Shown here one piece after another: positions 1-8,324 of a DNA stretch of 64,000 bases; position 1 is the first letter of the stretch; each line of letters opens with the position of its first letter. The notes below the pieces were generated by a model. The model was not told where the DNA came from. It made no database searches and was given only the letters and a program-made list of their open reading frames with translations. Origin of the DNA: Variovorax sp. S12S4 (GTDB lineage Bacteria > Pseudomonadota > Gammaproteobacteria > Burkholderiales > Burkholderiaceae_C); assembly GCF_023195515.1 (NCBI RefSeq), contig NZ_JALPKR020000002.1:3449001-3513000 (forward strand), given 5' to 3'. Position numbers and translations under genes: made by a program.

Positions 1-359
1 ACATTTCGGCCGTCGAGGTCGAGAGCGTGCTCAACCAGCATCCGGCGGTGAAGACCTCCGCCGTGGCCGCGACGCCCGATGCGGTGCGCGGCGACGAGGT
101 GCTGGCCTGCATCGTGATGCGCGAGGGCGCCGATGCGTCGCAGCGCGAGCAAGTTGCGGCAAGCATCGTGCAGCACGCGCTCGCGCAGTTGGCCTACTAC
201 AAGGCGCCGGGCTACGTCGCCTTCGTCGATGCGCTGCCGCTCACGCCGTCGCAAAAAATCCAGCGCGGCCAACTGCGAGAGATGGCGCAGTCGCTGCCGG
301 GGCAGGGCCACTGCATCGACACCCGCTCGATGAAGAAAAGACAAGTGGGGCAGGCATGA
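1..359 (+). CDS. Acyl-CoA synthetase (AMP-forming), C-terminal fragment
   Basis: This is the last ~119 residues of a class I adenylate-forming enzyme; the reading frame is already open at the left edge, so the gene starts outside the window. The visible part opens with ISAVEVESVLNQHP, the hinge region after the A8 motif, continues through the small C-terminal domain, and ends with a PSQKIQRGQLRE segment that carries the conserved catalytic lysine of the A10 motif. The family activates a carboxylic acid to an acyl-CoA through an acyl-adenylate. Its stop overlaps the next start (ATGA at 356-359), so it is translationally coupled to the thiolase-like gene. A substrate cannot be read from this fragment; the neighbourhood suggests an aromatic or alicyclic acid. 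Confidence 0.85.
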   Translation, partial: ISAVEVESVLNQHPAVKTSAVAATPDAVRGDEVLACIVMREGADASQREQVAASIVQHALAQLAYYKAPGYVAFVDALPLTPSQKIQRGQLREMAQSLPGQGHCIDTRSMKKRQVGQA

Positions 360-1528
360 CCAGGCAACGGCTCTCCTACGAAGGCGTTGCGGTGGCCGTG
401 CCCATCACGGTGCCCTACATGCGCTATTCCACCCGCACCGCGCACTGGTTCATCGGCCAAGCCATCGAGGCGCTGGTCGAATCCAGCGGCGTCGCCAAGG
501 AACAGATCGACGGCCTGTGCCTCAGCAGCTTCTCGCTCGCGCCCGACACGGCCGTGGGCGTCACTCAGCACTTGGGGCTTTCGCCGCGCTGGCTCGACCA
601 TGTGCCCACCGGCGGCGCCTCGGGCGTGATGTGCCTTCGCCGTGCCGCGCGTGCCGTGCAGGCGGGCGATGCCGAAATCGTCGCCTGCGTGGGCGCCGAC
701 ACCAACCATGTCGACTCCTTCCGACAGACGCTCGGCAGCTTCAGCAACTTTGCGCGCGATGCGAGCTACCCCTACGGCTCGGGCGGACCGAACTCAATCT
801 TCGCTTTCATCACCGCCAACTACATGCGCACCTATGGCGCGAAGCGCGAAGACTTCGGCCGCATCTGCGTGGACCAGCGCACCAATGCGCTCGGCAATCC
901 GAATGCGATGTTCAAGAAGGCGCTGACGCTGGACGAATACATGGCGGCGCGGCCGATCTCCGACCCCATCCACCTCTTCGACTGCGTGATGCCCTGCGCC
1001 GGCGCCGACGCCTTCCTGGTGATGAGCGAGGAGCGCGCGCGCGACCTGGGCCTGCCGCACGCGGTGATCCGCGGCGCCATCGAGCGCCATAACGCCTATG
1101 CCGAAGACCCGGTGATGGTGCAAGGGGGCTGGCGCATGGACCGCGACGACTTGTATGCGCAGGCCGGAGTCCAGCCAGCCCAGCTGGACTTTGTGCAGAC
1201 CTACGACGACTACCCCGTCATCGTGATGATGCAGTTCGAAGACCTGGGCTTCTGCGAGAAGGGCGAGGGCCCGGCCTTCGTGCAGTCGCACACCATGACT
1301 TTCGATGGCAGCTTTCCTAACAACACCAGCGGTGGCCAGCTCTCGGCCGGGCAGGCCGGTGCGGCAGGCGGCTTTCTCGGCATGGTCGAGGCGATCCGCC
1401 AGCTGACCGGCCAAGCCGGCAAGCGCACTGTGCCCGATGCGCAACTCGGCCTCGTCGCCGGCTTCGGCATGGTGACCTATGACCGCTGCCTGTGCACAGG
1501 CGCGGTGATCCTGGGGAGATCCGCATGA
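356..1528 (+). CDS. Thiolase-fold protein (SCP-x/lipid-transfer type), probably not a classical thiolase
   Basis: This 390-residue protein has the overall pattern of the SCP-x/lipid-transfer thiolase family. The position of the usual nucleophilic cysteine (CASG in active enzymes) reads PTGGASG around residues 83-90, so the cysteine appears to be glycine. The C-terminal GHP histidine region reads SGGQLSAGQAG around residues 323-332, with Gln in place of His. A TYDDYP motif near residue 282 sits where thiolases carry HDxF and where steroid side-chain aldolases of the Ltp2 type carry YDxF. The next gene encodes a DUF35 protein, the known partner of such aldolases. I therefore infer an acyl-CoA retro-aldolase or a non-catalytic thiolase. 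The family call is firm; the aldolase role is inference. Confidence 0.8.
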   Translation: MTRQRLSYEGVAVAVPITVPYMRYSTRTAHWFIGQAIEALVESSGVAKEQIDGLCLSSFSLAPDTAVGVTQHLGLSPRWLDHVPTGGASGVMCLRRAARAVQAGDAEIVACVGADTNHVDSFRQTLGSFSNFARDASYPYGSGGPNSIFAFITANYMRTYGAKREDFGRICVDQRTNALGNPNAMFKKALTLDEYMAARPISDPIHLFDCVMPCAGADAFLVMSEERARDLGLPHAVIRGAIERHNAYAEDPVMVQGGWRMDRDDLYAQAGVQPAQLDFVQTYDDYPVIVMMQFEDLGFCEKGEGPAFVQSHTMTFDGSFPNNTSGGQLSAGQAGAAGGFLGMVEAIRQLTGQAGKRTVPDAQLGLVAGFGMVTYDRCLCTGAVILGRSA

Positions 1529-1562
1529 CGATGCCGATGATGCGCCCCCGCGCAAGAACCCG

Positions 1563-2807
1563 GTGCTGCGCACCCGGCAGATGAACCTGCCGCCCGGCGC
1601 GCGCGGCCGCGTGGCGCTCGGCCTCACCGCGGCCGCCGCCGAAGGCCGCTTCGAGCTTCAGACCTGCGAGGACTGCGGCACGGTGCAGTACCCGCCGCGC
1701 GAGGTTTGCCACAAGTGCCTCTCCGCTGCGCTGCGCTGGCGCGCACAGAGCGGCGAGGGCGAACTGCTCGGCAGCACCACGCTGCACCACAGCAACGACC
1801 TGTTTTTCCGCGAGCGGCTGCCCTGGCGGCTGGGGCTGGTGCACCTGGATGCCGGCCCGACGCTCATGGTCCACCTGCATGGGGAGGTCGGCGATGCGCC
1901 TCAGCGCGGGCAACCCGGAGGGGACGCGCTACCACGCGTCCGTGTCGGCGCCCGGCTCGACCGCGCAGGCCAGGCCGTTCTCATTGGTTTTCCGAATGAA
2001 GGGAGTCCCCACATGGCCGACGACAAGATGCTGCGCGAGATGACCAGCGACCCCAAGTTTCGCAAGGTGCTGGTGACCGACGGCAAGACCGAAACCGGCC
2101 AGGCCATCGTGCGTGCACTGGTAAAAGCCGGCGCCGACATCGTCTGGGTCGGCCACGCCGAGCCGTGGAAGAAGATGGGCGACGGGCTGGACGACATCTC
2201 GGCGCTGCCGCAGGTCACGCTCGTGCCGCTCGACCTCACCAACGGCCGCCAGGTGACCGAGCTTGCAGGCTCCATCGGCGGCAAGGTCGACATCGTGATC
2301 AACAACGCCGAGGTGCACCGCACCTTCGGCATCGGCGCGCGCCGCGGCACCGATGTGGCCAAGGCCGAGATGGACATCAACTACTTCGGCCTGCTGCGCC
2401 TCGCGCAAGAGTTCGGCCCTGCGCTCAAGGGCCGCTCGGCCGACGGTGCAACGGGCGCGACCGCATGGGTCAACCTGCTGTCGATCTACGCGCTCAGCAA
2501 CTTCCCGCCGCACGGCACCTTCAGCGCCTCGAAGGCTGCGGCGCACTCGCTTGCGCAGTGCCTGCGCGCAGAGATGCGCCCCGCCGGCATCCGCGTGATC
2601 AACGTGTTTCCCGGACCCCTCGACGACGAATGGAACCAGCACACGCCGCCGCCCAAGCTGGCGCCAACCGCGCTGGCCAACGCCATCGTCAAGGCGCTGC
2701 GCGATGGGGTGGAAGACGTGTACCCCGGCGATGTGGCGCAGGAGTGGCTGGAGCGCTGGCGCGACAACCCCAAGGTGCTCGAACGCGAACTCGCGGCGGG
2801 CGGCTGA
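1563..2807 (+). CDS. DUF35 zinc-ribbon/OB-fold protein fused to a degenerate SDR domain
   Basis: This 414-residue reading frame joins two domains. Residues 1-150 are a DUF35 protein: a rubredoxin-like zinc ribbon (Cys35, Cys38, Cys49, Cys52) followed by an OB fold. Residues 151-414 are a short-chain dehydrogenase-like domain. In it the TGxxxGxG loop is replaced by TDGKTETGQ and the catalytic Tyr is Phe320 in GTFSASK, while Ser307 and Lys324 remain, so oxidoreductase activity is doubtful. The only in-frame start is GTG 1563. ATG 1525 overlaps the upstream stop but is in another frame, and one extra base after ATGAC would join it to this frame. An AAGGGAG eight bases before an internal ATG at 2013 could allow separate translation of the SDR part. 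It probably acts with the upstream thiolase-fold protein. Confidence 0.75.
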   Translation: MLRTRQMNLPPGARGRVALGLTAAAAEGRFELQTCEDCGTVQYPPREVCHKCLSAALRWRAQSGEGELLGSTTLHHSNDLFFRERLPWRLGLVHLDAGPTLMVHLHGEVGDAPQRGQPGGDALPRVRVGARLDRAGQAVLIGFPNEGSPHMADDKMLREMTSDPKFRKVLVTDGKTETGQAIVRALVKAGADIVWVGHAEPWKKMGDGLDDISALPQVTLVPLDLTNGRQVTELAGSIGGKVDIVINNAEVHRTFGIGARRGTDVAKAEMDINYFGLLRLAQEFGPALKGRSADGATGATAWVNLLSIYALSNFPPHGTFSASKAAAHSLAQCLRAEMRPAGIRVINVFPGPLDDEWNQHTPPPKLAPTALANAIVKALRDGVEDVYPGDVAQEWLERWRDNPKVLERELAAGG

Positions 2808-2823
2808 GAACAGGAGCCACACG

Positions 2824-3636
2824 ATGACAACCACCACCGAACTGATGTCCGCCGCCGAAATCCTCGGCGGCCTGGTGACCGCCATGGCGAGCGGCCGCAT
2901 CCGCGTGATCGACCTCACGCAGACGCTCACACCCGAGTTCCCGCAGATCGCATTGCCGCCAGAGATGGGCCAATGCTGGCCCTTCCGCATCGAAGAAGTG
3001 TCGAAGTACGACGAGCGCGGCCCGGCCTGGTACTGGAACAATTTTTCCTGCGGCGAACACACCGGAACGCACTTCGATGCGCCGATCCACTGGATCTCGG
3101 GCCGCGACCTGCCCAACAACTCGGTCGACACCATTCCCGTGCAGCACTTCGTGGCGCCGGCCTGCGTGATCGACTGCTCGGCCGACGTGCAGGCGAACGA
3201 CGACTACCTGCTGAGCGTGGCCGACATCGAGCGCTACGAGGCCGCGCACGGCCGCATTCCCAAGGGTGCCTGGGTGCTGATGCGCACCGACTGGTCCAAG
3301 CGCAGCGATCCCGAGGCGTACCAGAACTTCGACGAAACCGGCCAGCACACGCCCGGCCCCAGCACCGAGGCTGTGCGCTTCCTGGTGGAGCAGCGCGACG
3401 TGCTCGGCTTCGGCTCCGAGGCCATCGGCACCGATGCCGGGCAGGGCTATCACCTGCGGCCGCCTTACCCGTGCCACTACTACATGCACGGCGCGGGGCG
3501 CTATGGCCTGCAGTGCCTGAGCAATCTCGACCTGCTGCCGCCATCGGGTGCGGTGCTGATCTGCCCGCCGCTCAAGATCGAGAAGGGCAGCGGCAGCCCG
3601 CTGCGTGTGCTCGCGCTGGTGGGAGCACACGCATGA
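2824..3636 (+). CDS. Cyclase-family metal-dependent hydrolase
   Basis: This 270-residue protein belongs to the cyclase/kynurenine-formamidase-like/isatin-hydrolase superfamily. The diagnostic HxGTHxDxPxH metal motif is present with His79, His83, Asp85 and His89, which in the family bind Mn or Zn and activate water to open an amide, ester or cyclic bond. The ATG at 2824 follows an AGGAG at 2812-2816. The stop overlaps the ATG of the next SDR, so the genes are coupled. The position in a CoA-dependent catabolic cluster suggests it opens or hydrolyses a ring intermediate, but a substrate cannot be assigned from sequence. Confidence 0.8.
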   Translation: MTTTTELMSAAEILGGLVTAMASGRIRVIDLTQTLTPEFPQIALPPEMGQCWPFRIEEVSKYDERGPAWYWNNFSCGEHTGTHFDAPIHWISGRDLPNNSVDTIPVQHFVAPACVIDCSADVQANDDYLLSVADIERYEAAHGRIPKGAWVLMRTDWSKRSDPEAYQNFDETGQHTPGPSTEAVRFLVEQRDVLGFGSEAIGTDAGQGYHLRPPYPCHYYMHGAGRYGLQCLSNLDLLPPSGAVLICPPLKIEKGSGSPLRVLALVGAHA

Positions 3637-4358
3637 CGCCGAAGGTCGCGGCGGTTACCGGCGGCAGCGCGGGCATCGGCAAGGCGATCTGCGAAGACCT
3701 GCTCGCGCAGGGCTACGAAGTGGTCTCGCTCGCGCGCCGCAAGGCCGAGATCGATCACCCGAAGCTTCACAGCATCGAGGTCGACCTGAGCGACCGGGCG
3801 GCAACGGGCGAGGCGGTGCGCGAACTGGTCGAGCGCTTTGCGCCGACCACCATCGTGCACAACGCCGGCGTGATCCGCCCCGCGCTTCTGCCTGAGGTGA
3901 AGCTGGACGATCTCGATGCGCTCGTCGACCTGCACCTGGGCTGTGCGATCCAGCTCGTGCAAGGTGCATTGCCCGCGATGCGTGCACAGCGCTTCGGCCG
4001 CGTGGTGCTGCTCTCGTCTCGCGCGGCGTTGGGCCTGGCTACGCGAACCAGCTATTCCGCGACCAAGGCCGGCATGCTGGGCATGGCACGCACCTGGGCG
4101 CTCGAGCTCGCGGCGGACGGCATCACGGTGAACGTGGTCGCGCCCGGTCCTATCCGTACCGACATGTTCTACGACGTGGTCGAGGCGGGCAGCGAGAAGG
4201 AACGCGCGCTCGCGGCCTCAGTGCCCGTCAAGCGCCTCGGCGAATCGGCCGACGTGGCACGCGCCGTGCGTTTCTTCGCCGCGCCCGAGAACAGCTTTGT
4301 CACCGGGCAGGTCCTGTACGTCTGCGGCGGCACCAGCGTCGGCAGCCTCGCCCTCTAG
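3633..4358 (+). CDS. SDR family NAD(P)-dependent oxidoreductase
   Basis: This 241-residue classical short-chain dehydrogenase has the cofactor loop TGGSAGIGKAI near the N-terminus, an HNAG-type motif and an intact catalytic set (Ser128, Tyr141, Lys145 in YSATK). The C-terminal GQVLYVCGG segment matches 3-oxoacyl reductase-like SDRs. The start overlaps the stop of the cyclase gene. It most likely oxidises or reduces a hydroxy/keto group on a pathway intermediate or its CoA ester. It is one of three SDR-type proteins in the cluster and, unlike the fused one upstream, looks catalytically competent. Confidence 0.85.
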   Translation: MTPKVAAVTGGSAGIGKAICEDLLAQGYEVVSLARRKAEIDHPKLHSIEVDLSDRAATGEAVRELVERFAPTTIVHNAGVIRPALLPEVKLDDLDALVDLHLGCAIQLVQGALPAMRAQRFGRVVLLSSRAALGLATRTSYSATKAGMLGMARTWALELAADGITVNVVAPGPIRTDMFYDVVEAGSEKERALAASVPVKRLGESADVARAVRFFAAPENSFVTGQVLYVCGGTSVGSLAL

Positions 4359-4404
4359 TTTTTCAGCGTTCGTTTCGTCACTCATAACACCCTGGAGCAC
4401 CGCC

Positions 4405-5571
4405 ATGAAAGTCCTGAACCGAATTCGCACCCTTGCGGCCATTGCCGCGGGCCTCGGCGCACTCAGCGCCGCCAGCGCATGGGCCGCAGATCTCAAGGTC
4501 GGCTTCATCACGTCGCTTTCGGGGCCGGTGTCGTCGCTGGGCATTCCCTATGAAAAGGGCATGAAGGCCGCGCTCGCCTACAAGGCCGACCTGGGCGGCC
4601 GCAAGATCCAGCTGGTGCAGCTCGACGATGCCTCCGACCCGACGACGGCCGCGCGCAACGCCCGCAAGATGATTGACGAGGACAAGGTCGACGTCATCAT
4701 CGGCACCGCGGGCTCTCCGGGCGCACTGGCCATTGCCGGCGTGGCGCGTGAAACGAAGACGCCGCTGATCTCCATCGCCAACGCCAACCTGCCAGGCGAA
4801 GAGGGCGCATGGATGGTCACGCTGCCGCAGCCAGCGCCGCTGATGGTGAGCGCGGTGGTCGAGCGCATGAAGAAGTCGGGCGTGAAGACGGTCGGGTACA
4901 TCGGCTTTTCGGACGCGTGGGGCGACCTTGTGTACGGTGCGCTGCAAAAGAGCGCAGAGCCGGCCGGCATCAAGATCGTGTCGAACGAGCGGTATGCGCG
5001 CGGCGATTCGTCGGTGACCGGCCAGGTACTGAAGATCGTCGCGCTGCGGCCCGATGCGGTGATCACAGGCACCTCGGGCACGCCCGGCGCGCTGCCCTAC
5101 CTGGCGCTCTCTGAGCGCGGCTACAAGGGCCAGATCTACGGCATGCACGCGCTGATCAACCCCGACTTCGTGCGGGTGGGCGGTGCGTCGGTCGAGGGCT
5201 TGCTGGCCCCCACCGGGCCGGTGATCGTGGCCGAGCAGTTGCCCAGCGAGAACCCGATCCGCAAGGTGTCGATGGACTTCCGCGCGGCCTACCAGAAGGC
5301 CAACGGCGCACCGCCGACCGATGCCTTCTCGGCCTACACATTCGATGCATGGCTGCTGTACCTCGACGCGGCCCAACGCGCACTCGCCACCAAGGCGGAG
5401 CCGGGCACGCCGCAGTTTCGCGAGGCGCTGCGGGACGCCATCGTGAGCACCAAGGAGCTTGTGGGAACGCACTCGGTCTACAACTTCAAACCGAACGACC
5501 GCTATGGCTCCGACGAGCGCTCACGTGTTGTCGTGAAGCTGGAGAAGGGTCAGTGGAAGCTGGTGCCCTGA
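4405..5571 (+). CDS. Branched-chain-type ABC transporter substrate-binding protein 1
   Basis: This 388-residue periplasmic binding protein is of the LivK/Leu-Ile-Val type. An N-terminal signal peptide (basic MKVLNRIRTL, hydrophobic core, cut near WAA/AD) is followed by the mature start DLKVGFITSLSGPVSS, typical of the family. The start at 4405 was chosen over upstream in-frame codons because it opens the signal peptide. It is one of three close paralogues here (with 5837-6982 and 8829-9992) that share the motif EKGMKAALAYK, the Asp-Asp-x-Ser-Asp-Pro-Thr-Thr segment and the C-terminal LVGTHSVYNFKPNDRYG. Only one set of permease and ATPase genes lies downstream. In Burkholderiales this family often imports aromatic or other carboxylic acids. 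Confidence 0.88.
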   Translation: MKVLNRIRTLAAIAAGLGALSAASAWAADLKVGFITSLSGPVSSLGIPYEKGMKAALAYKADLGGRKIQLVQLDDASDPTTAARNARKMIDEDKVDVIIGTAGSPGALAIAGVARETKTPLISIANANLPGEEGAWMVTLPQPAPLMVSAVVERMKKSGVKTVGYIGFSDAWGDLVYGALQKSAEPAGIKIVSNERYARGDSSVTGQVLKIVALRPDAVITGTSGTPGALPYLALSERGYKGQIYGMHALINPDFVRVGGASVEGLLAPTGPVIVAEQLPSENPIRKVSMDFRAAYQKANGAPPTDAFSAYTFDAWLLYLDAAQRALATKAEPGTPQFREALRDAIVSTKELVGTHSVYNFKPNDRYGSDERSRVVVKLEKGQWKLVP

Positions 5572-5622
5572 GATGAGGTTTTCCTGCTTGGGCCGATGGG
5601 GTCATTCGGGGCGCGCACCCGC

Positions 5623-5700
5623 CGACGGGGTGCCTTGCTCCGCGAATGTCCCCCGGCCTGCGGCCTCCTCCTTTATTTCGCTGCGCAAGGCACCCCATCG
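5623..5700. repeat. Stem-loop inverted-repeat element between two binding-protein genes
   Basis: Two 16-base arms (5623-5638 and 5685-5700) are inverted copies with one mismatch; the core is GGGGTGCCTTGC against GCAAGGCACCCC. The ~46-base interior is rich in pyrimidine runs. The element lies in the 265-base gap between two paralogous binding-protein genes and has no convincing reading frame. It resembles intergenic palindromic (REP-like) elements of this bacterial family. It could stabilise the upstream mRNA or act as a partial terminator; copy number in the genome is unknown to me. Confidence 0.6.
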
Positions 5701-5836
5701 ACGGGAGCGTTATGAGCAGTGGTCGTTGATCGGCCGCGTACCAGCAGCGTGCCCTGGGCACTCGCCTTGAGCCCTGAGCCCTGAACAACAGAACGCCCAA
5801 ACGAAGCAAGAAACAACACAAGCCGGAGCAACCAAG

Positions 5837-6982
5837 ATGAAAAAGAACCTAGTTCGGATCCTCGGCCTCGCCACAGTCGCCATGGCAGCCGCGCAAGCCA
5901 TGGCGGCCGACCTGAAGATCGGCTTCATCAGCTCGCTTTCAGGCCCCGTCGCCGCACTTGGCGTGCCTTACGAAAAGGGCATACGCGCGGCCATTGCCGA
6001 GCATCCGGAAATCGGCGGCCGCAAGGTCCAGCTCATCGTGCTCGACGACGCTTCCGACCCCACCACCGCCGGGCGCAACGCACGCAAGCTCGTGACGGAA
6101 GACAAGGTCGACGTGCTCATCGGCACTTCCGGCGTACCGGGCGCCATGGCCATAGCCTCCGTGGCGCGCGAACTCAACACGCCGCTCATCTCGCCCACGC
6201 CCGTGACCATTGCCGGCCCCGAGGGCGCGTGGACCGTGACCGTGTCGCAGCCGTTCCCGCTCATGGTCGCCGGCGTGGTGGAGCGTATGCAGAAGTCCGG
6301 CGTGAAAACGGTGGCCTTCATCGGCTTTTCCGATGCGCTCGGCGACCTGGCCTACGACTCGCTCGTGAAAAGCGCCGAGAAAGCCGGCATCAAGGTGGTT
6401 GCGAACGAGCGTTATGCACGCAGCGATTCATCGGTGGCGGGGCAGGTGCTGAAGATCGTCGCGGCCCGGCCCGATGCCGTGTTCGCGGGCAACTCCGGCA
6501 CGCCCGGTGCGCTGCCCTACATCGCGCTTGCCGATCGCGGCTACAAGGGAAAGATCTACGGTACGCACGGGCTCATCAACGCCGACTTCGTGCGCGTGGG
6601 CGGCGCCTCCATCGAAGGCCTGCAGGTGCCGAGCGGCCCGGTGCTCGTGGCCGACCAGCTGCCTGACAGCAATCCCATCAAGAAGGTGTCGATGGGCTTT
6701 CGCAACGCCTACCAGAAGGTGAACGGCGCGGTGCCTACCGATGCTTTCTCCTCGTACACCTACGACGCCTACCTGCTGTTGGCCGATGCCGCCTCGCGCA
6801 CCAAGGGTGAGCCGGGCACGCCGCAGTACCGCACGGCTCTGCGCGACGCCATCGTGAGTACGAAGGAGCTGGTGGGCACGCACGGCATCTACACCTTCAA
6901 GCCCGACGACCGCTATGGCTCCGACCAGCGCGGCGTGGTGATCGTGCAGATGAACAAGGGCCAGTGGAAGCTGGTTCCCTGA
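5837..6982 (+). CDS. Branched-chain-type ABC transporter substrate-binding protein 2
   Basis: This 381-residue LivK-type periplasmic binding protein is the second of three paralogues. The signal peptide (MKKNLVRILGLATVAMA, cut near AMA/AD) leads into DLKIGFISSLSGPVAALG. It has the same DDASDPTTAGRNARKL and GTHGIYTFKPDDRYG segments as its neighbours. A GGAG lies about 11 bases upstream of the ATG. It is separated from paralogue 1 by a stem-loop element and is followed after 22 bases by the Rieske oxygenase gene. This placement suggests that its ligand is the dioxygenase substrate or a related acid. Confidence 0.88.
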   Translation: MKKNLVRILGLATVAMAAAQAMAADLKIGFISSLSGPVAALGVPYEKGIRAAIAEHPEIGGRKVQLIVLDDASDPTTAGRNARKLVTEDKVDVLIGTSGVPGAMAIASVARELNTPLISPTPVTIAGPEGAWTVTVSQPFPLMVAGVVERMQKSGVKTVAFIGFSDALGDLAYDSLVKSAEKAGIKVVANERYARSDSSVAGQVLKIVAARPDAVFAGNSGTPGALPYIALADRGYKGKIYGTHGLINADFVRVGGASIEGLQVPSGPVLVADQLPDSNPIKKVSMGFRNAYQKVNGAVPTDAFSSYTYDAYLLLADAASRTKGEPGTPQYRTALRDAIVSTKELVGTHGIYTFKPDDRYGSDQRGVVIVQMNKGQWKLVP

Positions 6983-7004
6983 TAGAAAAGCCGAGCGCCC
7001 GCCG

Positions 7005-8324
7005 ATGACCAGCTACCGCCATCATCCCGACCGCATTGCCGCCCTGGTGCAGGACGACCGCGTGCACCGCGACCTGTACCTGAGCGACGAGATCTTTGCG
7101 CTCGAGCAGGAGCGCCTGTTCGCGAACACCTGGGTCTTCCTGGGCCATGCCAGCCAGGTGCCAGAGGCGGGCGATTTCGTGACGCAGGAGGTCGCAGGCC
7201 GGCCGCTCCTTATGGTGCGGCAGCCCGACGGCGCAGTGCATGTCGTGTACAACCGCTGCGCCCACAAGGGCACGCAGCTGGTCACGGATGAATGCGGCAA
7301 CACCGGCCGCTTCTTCCGCTGCCCGTACCACGCGTGGACCTACAAGCTCGATGGCGCGCCGCTCGGCCTGCCGCTGAAGAACGGTTATGAGGGCACCCAG
7401 CTCAAGGCCTGCGAATCGGGGCAGGGGCTGTCGGTGGTGAAGCATGTGAAGGTGTACCGCGACTTCGTCTTCGTGCGCCTCTCCGATGCCGGCCCCTCAT
7501 TCGAAGATTACTTCGGCGAGGTGCTCGGCGCCATCGACAACATGGTCGACCGCTCGCCGGAAGGCAAGCTCACCGTCGGCGGCGGCGTGCTGCGCAACAT
7601 CGTCCATTGCAACTGGAAGATGTACCTCGAGAACATCAACGACACGGTGCATCCGATGTCCACGCACGAGTCGGCCACCAAGGCGGCCGAGGCGCTGTGG
7701 GAAGGCCACGCGCCCACCGATCCCAAGCCGATGGCGATGGAGCAGATCCTCCCCTTCGGTTCGGGCTACGAATTCTTCGACAAGATGGGTGGCCGCGTGT
7801 TCGCCAACGGCCACAGCGTGCTGGGGGTCAACTTCAGCATTCACTCCAACTATGCGCAGCTGCCCGAGTACGAGGCCGCCATGCAGGCCGCGCACGGCGC
7901 CGAGCGCGCGGCCGACATCCTGCAGCGCTCGCCGCAAAATTCGGTGCTGTATCCGAGCCTTTCGGTGAAGGGCTCTCCCCAGGCCATCCGCGTCATCCGG
8001 CCCCTGGCGGCCGACCGCACGTTGATCGAGGCCTGGAGCTTCCGCGCAGCGGGCGCGCCGGCGCTGCTCTTCGAGCGGGCGATGAGCTACAACCGGCTCG
8101 TTTTCTCGCCGATGTCGGTGGTGGCGCACGACGACGTGCACCTGTTCGAAAGCATCCAGCAAGGGCTGCGCGCCGGCGGCAACGAGTGGGTGAGCCTGCA
8201 CCGCAACTTCGACGCGGCCGAGCTCGCGCAAACCACCATCACCACCAACGGCACCAACGAACTGCTCATGCGCAACCAGTTCCGCGCCTGGGCGAAGGCA
8301 ATGGCTTCGGAGGCTGCGGCATGA
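7005..8324 (+). CDS. Rieske [2Fe-2S] aromatic-ring-hydroxylating dioxygenase, large (alpha) subunit
   Basis: This 439-residue protein carries the Rieske cluster ligands Cys85/His87 (CAHKG) and Cys106/His109 (CPYH). The mononuclear iron triad is in NDTVHPMSTH: His216 and His221, with Asp213 bridging to the Rieske centre of the next protomer. The length and layout fit the benzoate/anthranilate/biphenyl-type alpha subunits. The enzyme would add O2 across an aromatic ring using electrons from a ferredoxin/reductase. No reductase gene is seen in this window, so electron transfer must come from elsewhere. The stop overlaps the start of the beta subunit (ATGA), consistent with an alpha3beta3 enzyme. 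Confidence 0.92.
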   Translation: MTSYRHHPDRIAALVQDDRVHRDLYLSDEIFALEQERLFANTWVFLGHASQVPEAGDFVTQEVAGRPLLMVRQPDGAVHVVYNRCAHKGTQLVTDECGNTGRFFRCPYHAWTYKLDGAPLGLPLKNGYEGTQLKACESGQGLSVVKHVKVYRDFVFVRLSDAGPSFEDYFGEVLGAIDNMVDRSPEGKLTVGGGVLRNIVHCNWKMYLENINDTVHPMSTHESATKAAEALWEGHAPTDPKPMAMEQILPFGSGYEFFDKMGGRVFANGHSVLGVNFSIHSNYAQLPEYEAAMQAAHGAERAADILQRSPQNSVLYPSLSVKGSPQAIRVIRPLAADRTLIEAWSFRAAGAPALLFERAMSYNRLVFSPMSVVAHDDVHLFESIQQGLRAGGNEWVSLHRNFDAAELAQTTITTNGTNELLMRNQFRAWAKAMASEAAA

